Positions 44,378 to 58,100 of a stretch of 64,000 nucleotides of DNA are shown here, piece by piece. The stretch lies in assembly GCA_950022655.1 (NCBI GenBank), contig OX465581.1, forward strand, positions 33,451,300-33,515,299. The letters run 5' to 3'. Under the pieces are notes generated by a model, which saw only the letters and a list, made by a program, of their open reading frames with translations, did not search any database and was not told the origin of the DNA. The stretch's first letter is position 1, and each line of letters begins with the position of its first letter. The translations under genes and the position numbers were made by a program. The DNA comes from Alentia gelatinosa (Eukaryota; Annelida; Polychaeta; Phyllodocida; Polynoidae).

Positions 44378-44810
44378 CTGGAGAACTCGACCCGTAACAA
44401 ACTTGACCCGTAAAATACTCGACCCGTGACGAACTCGACCCGTTTTAAATCTTCCTTACTCAAGTATCTTGCTACAACTATATTCAGTACTAACTATGTT
44501 ACCTTGGCTTCAAATTAGATTTTCTCTGGAAAGAAAACAAACAGAGAACACATCCCCTAACACTTTCCCTATCCCTAACTCTAACCCTTACCCTAACCCT
44601 AACCTTAACCATATACCTAATTTAACATAACATTTCTACATCCGCTGGTTTATTTCTCTAAAAGCGAAATAGTCAGTCCTTTCCTTCTATATCAAAATGT
44701 CTAATTCATAAGTATCTGAAACGGGTCGAGTTCTCCAATCGATTTCTCCAAAACGGGTCGAGTTCTCCTAACAACTACGGATCGAGTTCGTTTCGGGTCG
44801 AGTTCTCCAG
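44378..44810. mobile_element. TA-flanked MITE with GGAGAACTCGACCCG ends
   Basis: Inverted ends CTGGAGAACTCGACCCG, flanked by TA on both sides (44376-44377, 44811-44812). The word ACTCGACCCG is iterated four times at the left and its complement four times at the right. The centre holds CCCTAACCCTAACC-type repeats (44570-44612). Confidence 0.85.
44570..44612. repeat. Short interstitial telomere-like repeat
   Basis: Degenerate CCCTAA units (about six) inside the MITE at 44378-44810, interrupted by CTAACT and CTTACC variants. Interstitial, not a chromosome end. Confidence 0.75.
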
Positions 44811-44812
44811 TA

Positions 44813-47800
44813 ACCCTGGGGGAAGCCCTTGGTGGAGCGGGGTAGTCGGCTTGTAGGCGTAAGGTACCTGGAGGACAGGCTGGACACAGACACAGGAGCA
44901 CAGGGCAGTAGCGGGCGCCTGGAGGAGACCAGTTGGAGAGAGTTGGAGAATGGGGGAGGAGGGGGGTGGGTGAGGACCGCTACTCAGTGGCCACCGATCC
45001 AGGGCCGTTTGAACTGGTGGGAGCCTTATTCTGACCCAGACAACCAAGGCACCACAGCTCTGACGTCAATCGTGTGCTATTTACAGCAAATCCCCCAGTT
45101 TAACTCGGCCCTCTCAGTGTATAAAGTAGGTAAATGCGGGCCCGCACTCTATCATTACACACGCTTGTATCACATGTACATGTATGCACGCCATGTACGG
45201 ACAAATACCCTGATACGTCGTGCTATATATGAACGTGAGGAACACCAACCAACTTCCCCTGTTCAAAATACCCAAAAGGTTTGCTTCAGTGGCTCTTCCA
45301 TTTAAACATCTCCCTGGACAAACAACGGTGTGTCTCAACCACCCAAACTATGACTTTTAAAAGCATTTCCATCAACAATTCAGACCGATTAATTAGTACA
45401 GAATGTTGAGGAAAAAGAGGTGAGACGAGCGGCCGCTACCTCGTCTCCAGGTAGTGGCTAATTGAATTCATTACGCGTCATGCCATGGCTGGTGTGGTGA
45501 TCTTTACGAACAGGATTCCTCTCTCTTCAAGACAACACCTCCCACCGGGTTTTTATGCCATATCCGTAACAAATTCTAATCAAAACATGCTAATAATTGA
45601 CCATGGTAGTGGCAATGACGTTGGTGGCATGAATTGTCATTATTGTTTGTAACTGATTGTCATTATATCAATTATGGGATCATGTCAACTAAGTCATATA
45701 TATTACATGTGTCAATAACCCGGTGAGCCGTCCAATTTCATCACGGTGCATCAAAAATTACTTCTTTTTTTTTTTATCGTAGCGAGAAATGTTTTCAATA
45801 TGGTACCTCCTACGTGGAATGTCCTCTATGAATAGGGTCCATAATGTATAAAATGATGGTATCATTGTTGTTTACGGTAACAAAATGATCAAGCCGACAC
45901 CAGCTAGCTAGGGTAAACAAACAATGTTTCCCACGCAGCGCCCTGGTCCTGTCACTCCCAGCATCGGGTCAGAAAGAGGAACACAGTATCAAATGGTCCA
46001 GTGATGTCGTCTGCATAGAACCTAGAGAAAGGCAACACTAGAGCTCTGTTGTATTGTTGATAAAATAGTCTCCCTTATAATACGTACACCTGCGAGGTCA
46101 CATGAACACGTTTGTTGCTACAATGAGCGTGTTTCAGACATGAAGAGAGGTAAGAGGTTTCTTACAGTGTCTAATCGCGGGGTGTATTTTTGAGTGAGCA
46201 TGTAGTTAAAGGGGAGTCTATTAATTGTGTAGGTACAGTTCCTAATGGTTATGGGCGTAGATATAAATATATACTAGTCATGTAGGTGGTAGTTGGCAGC
46301 AAAGGTGAAGGTTGAGTGACATAAATCAGACATAAGCTAAGTGTGAATTGGTCTTTGGTACGAGTAAGTTCCTTGAAATGCGGATCGGAATGGAATAACA
46401 ATAATAATAACATGCTTACATGATTACACTGCATGTTGGTTCCGTCGAGCCGGGGCCCACCTGACCCTGTTTAGAGTCAATCAAACCCAGGGCTCTTCGC
46501 AAAGCGCAGCAGGTGGCCTGGGTTGTTCCTACATAAAGGTACGGTTCCATGCATTACAGCGATGCCACCCTTTAACGGCGAATTCTAAGGAAATATCTCC
46601 TTCTAGGTTCACATGGCTTCTCTGGACTTAAACTGGTCCGGGCCCTACTCAGTTTGGCTTGATTGGATTTGCGGTATACGTATGCACTCAAGCGCCATCC
46701 GCCCCTCCGATATATATTACACTGATAACCAGATTATTTCAACCAAACAACCAGTAATACCCGCAGCTTATCACTACGGACTTTAGGCCACTGTCGAAGC
46801 ACCCACGAAACAGACAGCATTTACAGTCGGGTGACTGAGAGCACCTTCACCAGCCGGGCCAGGGCCCCGTTTAATAATCTAGTATCGTACATGGAGACCC
46901 TTTTCTGTATGTCATAGACACACAGGGACGATGTGGATCAACTTTATTCAACACTTATGGACGATCTTATGGACGGCTAATACTGCATTAGCGAACAGAC
47001 TTAAATAGTATTAAACGACAAACCTTGTACGAGGTACAGATAAGAGTTTTCATGTCCGATCCTAGATCATAAAACGGCCCCCGAGTTCCTCAGGAGTCCT
47101 ACTGGAAAAAGCTTCGCTACCAACAATCCTACTTGAGGTAAACTCCTTCAGAAAAGTCGTACTAAACCTCCTTGTAGTAGTAGAACATCAGAAGTATGGT
47201 GTCCATATTATGAACTTGTTGTTTATTTCCACTATATGTCATATCGAAAAGCAGTTGGAATCATAGAAAGTAGAAAATGCGTTGTAATGATATCTAAATT
47301 ACACCTGAACAAAACTATGTTTTACAAAGAGTTCTAAATGACATGGTAATGTTAATGGTGATGTGGACTATGAGTATACCTAATCCCAACAGTGATGCCT
47401 AAATGATAAGGTGGTTGGGAAAAGGTTTCATATTCAATAGCTCACAACTAAGACACTATCAGGTAAGTAGATAAACTAGTATGAAAAAGTGATATCCATC
47501 CCCTAAAAATGACGCAGGTTCTCATGAAATCTGGACACATTCAAGTATGATGATACCAAGATGGAAACCACCGGGGCCTAACTTCAGACTGCATCCTCAT
47601 ACATGTATAAAAATGTATATAACCAGGAAAGTGAACTTTTTGTCACTCGTACCTGAGTAGAGAGCGGCCGTGCGAGGCGTAAATATTGCAAAACTTGGCA
47701 CAGATATATATGTTTATCTCTATACCTCCAGTAACTGGATAACATTCTGTTTTCTTTTATCTGAGGCTCGGTATCGAGGGAAAAAACTAACAACACATCG

Positions 47801-48473
47801 TGTGATGTATAGCCAGCTCTATGAAATCCATCTTCATGGAGAATTTTTGGGCGTCGCACAATGATAACTGCCTACGCCTGGCAAAGTTTCGAAAAGTGAA
47901 TATGACAATAAATGACTTTTGTTTAAGTTTTCATATCAAATATTGAACGCTAAATGATGATACATACAGAACAGAATGAAAAGCAGGTTTATAACCAAAT
48001 ACATGTACCAATAACTAATTACATTCTTTTCAGACCTTTCTATTACATTTTTAAACCTTTTTGTGCGGGAAAAATTGTACAGGTGCCAAATCTGCAGGGT
48101 GAGCCCTTCACTTGCATGTATTCCAGCCGACACAAAATAATAAACCTCCACATTAGACATTATTCGCCAGAGACATCATTGACATTACCCTGTAAGAATC
48201 TGTCGGACATTTAACCAGGAAAAATATGACCAAGTATTTTTCTACAGGGGAATGATTCAACAGTCACCTAACGAATAGCCCCATGTTGTTTTCATCACAA
48301 TACTTGTCACCACCGCCAGGCTGTGGTGAATTGGAACTTCTCATTGATACTGACGGAGCAGTGTTGAATGGTGCTCTCCGAGGTGAGCTGAGCTATATCA
48401 ATGATCTCTACATTCTCAGATATATCTCCAATCTGCCCATACTACATTGAATATCTCGGCTGAAGACAAAGCT
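44813..48473. other. Gene-poor stretch
   Basis: No supported gene. The frame 44829-45305 (158 codons, TTG start) has no domain, starts inside a GC-rich low-complexity patch and was not called. 46440-46530 holds an imperfect inverted repeat (CCCACCTG / CAGGTGGCCTGGG). Confidence 0.45.
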
Positions 48474-48753
48474 TTATCCTACCCCTAATAAAAAACGCCA
48501 TAGGCTTAACATGGGATTTGTTTATTTCACGGGTGTGACATTAAGTGTTGTTTATGCCACTACTTTCTAATGCTGGAAAAATGTGGAAACGGGCTAGGAT
48601 AAAATCTAGACACCACTCGTTTGAGTTTGAGCTCATTTATGCCACTCATTGTGTTGGCTCTGTAATGTCACTAGTCTTCGACTCGTGAAATTATGGAGCC
48701 AACACAATGCGTGGCATAAATAAACTCAGACTCAAACTCGTGACGTCTCTTGA
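48474..48753 (+). mobile_element. Family-A hairpin element
   Basis: Terminus TTATCCTACCCCTAATAAAA, CCATAGGCTTAACAT, inverted internal copy GGGCTAGGATAA (48591-48602), hairpin 48608-48749 with arms of about 60 bases (ACTCGTTTGAGT..., TTTATGCCAC, ATTGTGTTGGCTC) and apex near GTCTTCGACTC. T flanks both ends. Confidence 0.85.
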
Positions 48754-51700
48754 TAATATTTGGTATTCTAATAATATACGGCAGAGGCTTTGACAATTTG
48801 AGAGGTGAAGACCCCCTGCTGGGTTGTGGTCAATCTGACCTTTTCTGTGACTTCGTTACTTCACTCGTAACTCTGGTAACACGCACCATATATATGTTTG
48901 TACTACGCAAATATCTGATATTTTGGAATATCTTTATCTGTTAGAAGTTGAATATACAGGTCTTTCTCTCTCAGTTTTGGGCAAGATAAAATATTCTTGC
49001 CAAATAGAATAGAAGTGGTAGCGAAAATATTTGTCAAAACTTGATTATTGCTAAGTAGGCTTCGAATGCAGAAAGTAATAGCCATTAGCAGCAGGTAGGG
49101 GGGAGGGGGTTCAAGCAAGGATGCTAATAAACAGGCCAAATATCTGAGCTTATTGATATTTACACCATGGCGTAGAAAATAGTAAAGGCCGCATCTACTG
49201 ATGTTTTCATATACATACGCCCGTATCGTACGCCCGCGTAGAAGACGTAGGCGGCATCATCATCCCGTATTTAAGCGTGTGTAATGTACGTATTGGGCGC
49301 CCAGCGTATACATTGCATCAATATGATGGATACGTCGGCGTATAATACCAACAGTAGATGAAAAATAAAAAGGTATCCCCACAATCCCCCATTCACACAT
49401 TTATGGAAAACAGACTCCTTGCACCAACATTGACTGGGCTTTGTATTTTCTGTGTACCACTCTGCCCCCGCCGCCCGGCCGCCCGGCCGTCCGTCTGCCC
49501 ACCTGTCTCCCTACCCAATCGGCCGCCATCCTGGCCCATTACCAACTCCCTGCCTATCCATACCAGTCTCCCTATACAACCCAATGGCATCTTGTGCTAT
49601 ATAAACAAGGCTAGGCTGAATTACACAGGACTATGCTGTTTTCAAAATAAAAATTCGTAAAACAAAATGTTAAAATCAAAAGAATGATGCATTCATTATC
49701 TATAGTTACTCAAATAATACCCAATCGGATTTTAGAAAGATTTTACAATCAAAAAGACCAATGCAAGATTAAATTCCTCCTGTACTGACCGATGGAAAAA
49801 GACAGAGATCGGAATATTCGGATAGTGGGGTGTATAAGGGTAAATAAGTGAAAATAAGGGTGTCCGCATGCTGTAGAGGTGGGTTGCGGGTTGCACATAT
49901 ATGCCGGCTCAGACATGGCGGAGGTACGTCGGACATGTAAACGTCCGTGGTGCCTTGTCTACATCGAAATTATACATAACGAAACTCAAATTTCCGTCCT
50001 GTTATGATAGCGTTATTTTAGTCCTCCCGGGACGGTTTCGCTACAATACTGCAGGCGGACTAGCGACAGAGACGCGCACAGTTACAGTCTGAATATTCTT
50101 GTCCTCAACAACACATTACATCTCCACTCTCAGTATACTCAGAGCGTTATCACTGGTTAGTAGTTACTTCAAACACATTGCTTCATAGCATGCATGCGTG
50201 TTTGTTCATGTTAATATACTTTCCATAATATCCTAATACATTTACTCCTACCAATGCCCTACTTCCCTTGGCTAGGAATACTTCCTGCTTGCTCCCCAAC
50301 CTTTCTATTTAATGAGAGGTCTGCAGTCTCTAGACATCAACATAAATGTCAGGGATTCTCACCGACCGTTCGTCGATTATAATTATACCTGGATACGTAC
50401 TGAAACATAAAAGGTCATTAACATGGGGAAATTTGTATGAAGCAAATTCCGAGTTGCGGTATTATGCCGATGCATAGCTTGATTAGTTCAAAACCCTTGA
50501 ATAGTTTATTGTTCTTCGGTGTGGGTGGGTGGGTACAAATCTCTTCTGAGCGTCTAGACCGGCTGGTATTACTGAGACAGGGAGCCACTCTGGGCCACAA
50601 TGCTTCCCGCCACTTCCAAGAGAGGGGGTATCAGTTCTCCTCGTATAATTACTTATCATTTTTCAATTTGCCTCAATCTGGAAGATTTGAGAACAGAGAT
50701 GTCGGTGTATGAGGGTACCAAACTCTCGCCCATTATAATCGGCCATTACACCAATGCCACTAATGCCTGATTCTAATCAGGAATAGTTGTCATCGGTTCG
50801 GAGGAGTGCATACATCGACAAATATATCACTGATTCTCACCGGCCTGACAGATTGGTAGGGAAAAGGAGTGATCGACCAGAGTCGGTGCGTAAATGTCTC
50901 ATAGGCTTTTACATGTATTTAATAGGGGTTGTTTAAAAACATACGTAGGTTTGGGATTTTTTTACCCTCTCCATGACACAAATTGTAACACTTGGCCTCC
51001 CCCCCCCCCCCCTTGGTGTTGAATATCCAGGATCCATTGAGAAAAAATATTGATAAAACAATAAACTAGAATTATTGCCTGTTTTTAAGGTCATCCCACA
51101 TTTTTGTAACCTACCATTTTGTTTATAGAGGTATCACATTTTACAACTAATGAATGTAGGAATATAGTTTGTTGTGACCGGTCCGCAAACTAGTCAGTTC
51201 CACCTGTTCCAATCCTGTCAGGCCTTTTTTTTTTTAATTATATGAGTTGTCTGGGTTTTGATCCTTCATCCAGGCCAGGGAATGCAGAATTGCAATAACA
51301 TCAGCTGTATATTTTCATCATATGGATCCTAACCGGATCAAACTAGTTATAATTTTCTAACAACAATTCTAACAACAACCAGAAATTGATCGGGTTGTAC
51401 GGAAAAAAAGTGCAAACACTGAGGACATCAATAAAGATCTAAAAAAAAAAAAAGAGAGAAGTAAAGGACCATTTTCAGGTTAGCAGAGGGCGTTTGAAAG
51501 GCATAACATGTGTGCCTTCCATCATTGGACCCATCTGCGTATCTGGGTAAATGATATCTATTAATGGGCATATTAGGATATGACACAGAGCTGTGAACAA
51601 CACAATAAGAAACTACATCTTTTCGGTACAACTATTTAAATAAGAGTAATATTTTCTTTATGTGATATGTGAACCAATGTTTAAAAAGTGACATAAAACT

Positions 51701-54700
51701 TGGCCATATTCTACCTCCCCCCCCCCCCCTTGTCGCATTTCACAATGCTTCTCTACATCCCCCTCCCCCGTATGGCAATACGTAGTTTTGGAACAGTCCA
51801 TGTATTGTCACATACTTTAAGTATCTTTACACCTCCTAAGTATCTTTACACCTCCTAACTACATGAATGATACACCATATTGCTTTAGTAATTTTCTCAT
51901 GCGATATACTCTTTCTTGTCGTGACTTATCCGACTGTGGCCATTGCTACAGCATATCACACCCAAACCTTCTGGATCTAAACGTAAATGGCTATATTGTA
52001 CAAAACTACGAACAAACCCAAAAACTTTACTGATACTCTTCAAAAATCAAGTCATAAACCAAAATATTTCCATATAAGAATGGGAAAATATCAATCGAAT
52101 ATCGTGCTAAATATGAATGACATCGAAATATTCTTTCAAATGGGAATGACCTGGCCACCCCTCGTGGCTGGGTGTGATGAATGGAAGGACCACTAACTGA
52201 GCACCTCTACCCGAGTTGCTCCATGCAAGCAGGTTCTAGCGGAGAAGGGCTGGGTTGTGGCCTCGGGTGTTCAACGAACGGGATAATGGCCTCACTTAGG
52301 CGATAAGTCAATCACGGAACAAAAGCCCGCCCGGTATAGATCCTGGTGCAAACGTTACAGTGCGCGACCCGAGGACTAGTGCGACGTGGGGTAGGGAGGG
52401 AGAGGGACGGAGGAGGAGGAGGGGATACACAGGGCCGATTGGCCGTGACATCACTCACAAGAGACGCCGTGACCAGCAGGGTTAATCGACACTGGCAAGT
52501 CGAGCCCACCGACGTCATAGTGACGTCATTCATTTATGACCTATGTCAAAGATACATGGAGCATGGATCAGATTTCACCAAACGCATGGCCGATGCGGAC
52601 CGTGATTTGTTTTTGATTTAATATTTGAGTTACTTACTGGTGTCATGGTATAAGGGGTAATACCATGTGACCCTACTTGCGAAAGATATATTGATATTTG
52701 TGTGTCTTGTCAAATAATTTTACGCATGATTCCATGTTTTTAATATCATCTTGGGAAGTCCAATTCTTACACATACAAAACAACTAATTTGACAAATTGT
52801 TTGCCGTTGTTGTAAGCAGTGCGTAATATTGGCTATCGCCACATATGGTTGTCTCTATTGTAATTGAGACGACAGTATCATAACCATTACCAATAATCAA
52901 TCCTATAATTGTGGAAATGGGCCCTTATTGTAGTTTAGCGGTTCCACTCTGCCCTCTAAAGGTACTGAACGTCTTCAGATAACAAGAGCAAGTAATTTAC
53001 CTATACGGACGGATATTTAATCTGCCCTTATTCTATAGGGCACATAGCTAAATTGTGATATGGAGGCGGCCATCTTGCCCCACGACGCCATCCAAAACAC
53101 CAGGTGCCAGGATCAATTATCAATGGATTTTACCCAAAATATTTTTTGGGGATTGCCATAGAGGAATTTTAGCCTTGTCTCAGTATAATCTATAGATTAT
53201 AACAACTGATAACAGAGGTTGCCCCCCCCCCCCCCCCCCTGACTACAGTGGCGCTATCTTACAATTTCCTAGCGGATAATGGCGGAACTAGCAATCACTC
53301 TGTGCCCTATACACATTGCTCATCTCCCTAAATGCGTAAATTTTCGCTTATTTGTGGCAGCTCGGTCAGATATACATCAATGTAACACAATGATCCACTC
53401 TGCCGCTGGAATCATGAGTTCGAAAATAGAACATTGAAGAGGTGATCATAATCACGCGGCACTGGACGATGACATTTTGATGACGCTCTTCAATCGACTT
53501 TTGATATGGTCAACATGTCAAAACGATGACGTTCATGAAAATGATGTTTGCATTTGACAACAGAAACAACTTCTACATCCCTGTCAATGATTAGCGGAAT
53601 TTCGACAATATTAAAGAATGACAACGAAAATATACGACTATATCAGATCATCAACATCTGGGGGAAGGGGGAAGCATTCAAATAATATTTGTTAAAGATC
53701 CCGATTCTGATCCTAAAAATCAGCTTCCCTTCTATTGGGAATCAACTGATCATATTGTACTGCACAGCAGAGATAAATCATGGATAATCAGAAGCAGAAG
53801 CTGTATACAGTCTTGAAGGGTTAGGAAAACACAGGATGATGGGTATGTAGAACTAAGGCTTGAGCAATCAACCAAATCCATACTGGACACTATAGTTTTG
53901 CCTGACAACAAGCAAAGTACAATCTCCATATTTCACACACAGCCCTGTCTTTTAGAAGACTGAATATGAGCTCTACTCCAGATTGTATGTTGTAGTAATT
54001 TGGAGGAACCTTTCAAATATAAAAATCAGCCTTGGGCACTATGAGATTGTGTGACAAAGCAGAGCTATTTATCAGTGGTGCATCCCTTAAAAAATTATGT
54101 AATACTGACTGGTTCAGCAGTTATTTTTCAAAACTTTTTCAGCAATATCTTTGTGCCATGTTCAATTGCAACCTAAATATGTTGACAGGCTTGATGCTGT
54201 TTGAGATATTGACACCAGTTTAGAATACGGGGCAGGAACACTTCCTCACACAAAAAAACCCAAAAAAAACAAAGAGATATTGACACCAGTTACAGCCTAA
54301 TTGGTAAAAAAAAAGTTAATACAATTTAAAGAAAAGGTATTCAAAGAAAAGGTTAATCATCTTCCTCCTGCAAACTGGTTAGACTTCTTACTAGTTGAAT
54401 ATAACAAAATAAAACTACTTTGCTTCCTTTGTAATGACATGAGGATAGTCCTCTTTATGGTGACAGCAAGGATATCAGATTCCATACCTCCCATCCAAGG
54501 TGCTCTAAACCAGCATTTGTTTTGAATTGTGGCTGCATAAAAAAATGCATTAGAAACTGCAAATGTACAAACTTCAATACATATGCCCTGTGTAAAAGTG
54601 GAGGACAATGTAATCAATATTGAGTGTCAAATCCATTCAAATAATGGATGCTCTACAAATTGTCCTAGGAATAAAATATTCCTTACTCTGATAACATATT

Positions 54701-54944
54701 GATTGTATATATAACAGACAGATGACTTTTGATAGTTAAATTGCCTTTCAAGCCAAGTTGGATCTAAGAGGTCCAAACATTCCTGTTGCCCTGTTGACTA
54801 TAGCTATCTTGTTATGCTGTTTTTGAGCATGTGTCAGACACTCATATACTCTCCCTAATGGTTCGAGTGGCCATATAGACTTTGAGCTTGCTGCAAACCA
54901 CTAACTCTTCACCATCTGTGTACTAATGCTCTGACATTGAGAAG
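48754..54944. other. Gene-poor stretch
   Basis: No supported gene. Poly-C tracts at 50999-51012, 51717-51729 and 53222-53239. A possible small TIR pair (CATCTACTG / CAGTAGATG) spans 49193-49363. CRE-type TGACGTCA occurs near 52522 in a GC-rich patch (52310-52540) without a recognisable gene. Confidence 0.45.
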
Positions 54945-55165
54945 CCAGCAGAGGGCCAGTGTCTCAATGTTAGAGGCATACCCAACTGACTATGACCAAT
55001 CACTAGAGACAAAAATACCCCATTGACACACTGGGGATTGATATATTTGGATCCTAGACAGGCAGTTGCAGAAATGGCAAGTTCACTTAGTGTAAATAGG
55101 TTACAGAAAATGACCCATAGACTGATAATGACCCAAACCTTTTAGTTGTTATCAATATATAATTC
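54945..55165 (+). repeat. Dispersed repeat family F, copy 2
   Basis: Inverted relative to 26925-27160; shared words listed there. The sequence on its right (55255-55390, GTGTTTTATGTCACAGCAAC...) may be a SINE remnant. Confidence 0.65.
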
Positions 55166-58100
55166 CACACTTATGCACCAATGATGAACATACCATTTGG
55201 TCCTACTTTCAGAATGAGTCGGTAAGGCTGTCATTGTCTTAAGTTAATTGATGGTGTTTTATGTCACAGCAACAACAGGCTCATATCATGCAGGATCAGC
55301 TCTATGAGATGAGGATGACAGACAAGAGGGAAACACAGTGGCATGGCAGCCTTGGACCCTGGATCTCACTATCCACAGGCCAGCACACCTTGAACTTGGC
55401 TAAAATATTGTATGCCTGTGTGAAATATGCATAGATCAATTGCCATTATAACTATTAACGCTCATTTTCGATAAATTTTCCGTTATTCTTTTCTAATTAG
55501 AAGGAGCTAAAAATGTTTATCAAGAAAGTTTGACCTTTCAAAACACAGGAAATATTATTTTATAAGTCTTCTGTCATTTGTGTGGTTGCTATTAGAGTCC
55601 TACATGAAGAATTTCCAGATTTATGGAAATTTCAGTAGAAAATCCCAGATGACCACTTCCCATATGTTGGTATATGGTAAAAACATTGATAAATCAATCA
55701 TTCCATATCCATTCCATATGGTAATAACCATTCTGAAAGTGTCATAGTACTCTGTGATGGTCAATTTTCTAAATTCCCACGCATCTAAAAATTGTCCTTA
55801 GGGGGTCCCCTAACCATGTCCCAAAATTCATGCTTGTTTCATTAAATGCACAATCATGTGCTATATTTGCCCCACTATAAAAAGACTTGCTTCAAGTCTC
55901 AGGCATAGGACTGGTAAATCACAAAATGAATCTTGAAAAATCAGCAGAGATTTTGGAGCTGCTCTTCCCCTCACCCCTCCAAATGGTCGAGGATCAGTGC
56001 CCTAAAAGGGGACCAAGGGGTGAAGCCTCTGGAACCTCCTACAATTGGGGCTATTTTAAGTGTATTCCTGGAATCAACTGAGAGTTAAATGGCCAGAATT
56101 GCTCTCCATCTTTCAGTTTTTTTTATTTTGAACCCCCATCCCTTAAAAATGTTCTCCCCTTATTTATATTGATCTCAAAGATTTAAAAAAAAAAAGATAA
56201 GCACAAGACAGTCCTACTCCTGGTAGATCTTCCTCTGTCCAGAATGACCCTTGAGTTGTCAAAATATCCAGAAATCCGGAATAATCTGGGGAAATCCCAT
56301 ACCTGAGGTCTGCATATGAATTAATACTCCACTCGAAAAGACGGCAATATGCTGCACGTATTCGGTTCTATTACGCGTTATCACACAACTATGGCCTAAC
56401 CATTGTGATGGTGAGATAAGATGACCAGGTATGAGATGTACGACCCCCATTCCCCATGTTGTTAGGTGCCCAGCCATCGGGGCTCCACTGATCAGTACTG
56501 TCCCAGCCACACTGTCCAATGACAAGCGCCCAGTCTCATTGTTCCTTATCTCGAGTGTGCCAGTAGCTATCTGATGAGTCGTGATAACCCAATATTCTGT
56601 TATAAATACCAGCTAATCAGGATTCTTTACAGAGGAAACGAAGTTGGACTTTTGCGTATATGTATGTGTTTGCATTAAATGAATAAATGAGAGACCATTC
56701 GTGAGTTTTCATGATGTAGATCTAAGTTGAGCCCGCTTCTGGGTTCATCGGTGTACACAGGGCTTTCACTATTTAATTTTTTATGCTATTCAGTAATATA
56801 CTGTTGATTTCAACTTCTCTAGTACAACAAAAGAAATAGGAATTGGAAGACTGCAAGTGCGACACCAGGAATGAATAAAACCTATCAGCCATGTACAATT
56901 CTAATACATATACCTTGCTGACAACAGATCGTACCTGAATATATTTGTATTTCTTAAATGCGTTCCCATTAATTAACAACCAGGAATACATTCAAACATT
57001 CTTTTGGGAACCAGTGCAGTAACATTTGATGGAAGTGATATATTTCCTATATCAGTATCACTATTACTATAAAATCATTCTTGACACTGTTCTTGAACAC
57101 TGTTCCTCATAATAGAAACGATTTTACCAGTCCCTACCCAATTACTAAACAGGAAATTCACGTCCCCATCTCCATCTGAAATGTATATTTTGCTGATATA
57201 CAATGCACACGACTAAAGGACTACGGCATGAGCGATATTCCCCATTGTCTCAGGAAGTCTTTGGCCAAAACAACAGGGGAAAAACTCTGTACTGTTAACA
57301 GATGGGAAAGAACTCTGACATTTTCGATTGCTGACCAAGTGAATCAACACCTTTATTTTTGTCAACGCTGTCCGTTGTGTGAAATAACTTTCAGTTACTT
57401 CTTTTTAAAATTTGGCTTAATTATTTATACAGGATGTTCCAGGACACGACCATGTCATGACAAACAAATGAATTATGTTTTTGTCTAGATATGTGGACTT
57501 AATGCGTCATCTAAAAGTCTCATGTGTGTACATCACAGGTTACTAGGGTCTGACTAGAGAGTGGTCGAGTATTTCAAGGTGAATATCCTTCATCATGATC
57601 AATTTCCTGCTGTTAGCTCCTATGCCAGCTTATATGACGCTTCTGTGGAAACCTATACACACGTTGAAAATGCAATGCACCGAGGTAAAAAGGTTGCGTT
57701 TTAGAATTATAATGCTCCTCGTTTATAACTAAGAAATATATATGTATGAAATATTGCTTCGCTTATATCATACCGGACAAAACGAACTTCATTTGTGTTA
57801 CTATAAAACCTTGACCATACTTAGTGATCTGTGGCATAGTCCTGTAGTTTCCTGAGTTGGTTAAAAAGAATGCAAGTAAAGAGACGATATGTGGAAATGT
57901 AGTCCTCCATGAGGCCGGGATCTCAGACGCAGATAGAGATAGCTCATAAATGGTGCAAAGTAGGCGAGGACAACATGAAACGACGAAACACGGTGTGTTC
58001 ATGCATGGTAGAGTCTTACTACCTACGTCATATGTACACATATGCCCCTCGTGATTGTTTAGATGCAAGAAATTCCACCTAGAACTAGAGAACTATTCAT

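Noticed and set aside
44570..44612. Telomere end
   Set aside because: Only about six degenerate units inside a TIR-bounded MITE, so interstitial.
44829..45305. 158-codon plus-strand frame
   Set aside because: TTG start next to a MITE, low-complexity Gly run, no domain, and an overlapping frame on the other strand.
56259..56525. 88-codon minus-strand frame with regular G/H/W spacing
   Set aside because: No family recognised and no neighbouring exons; may be chance.
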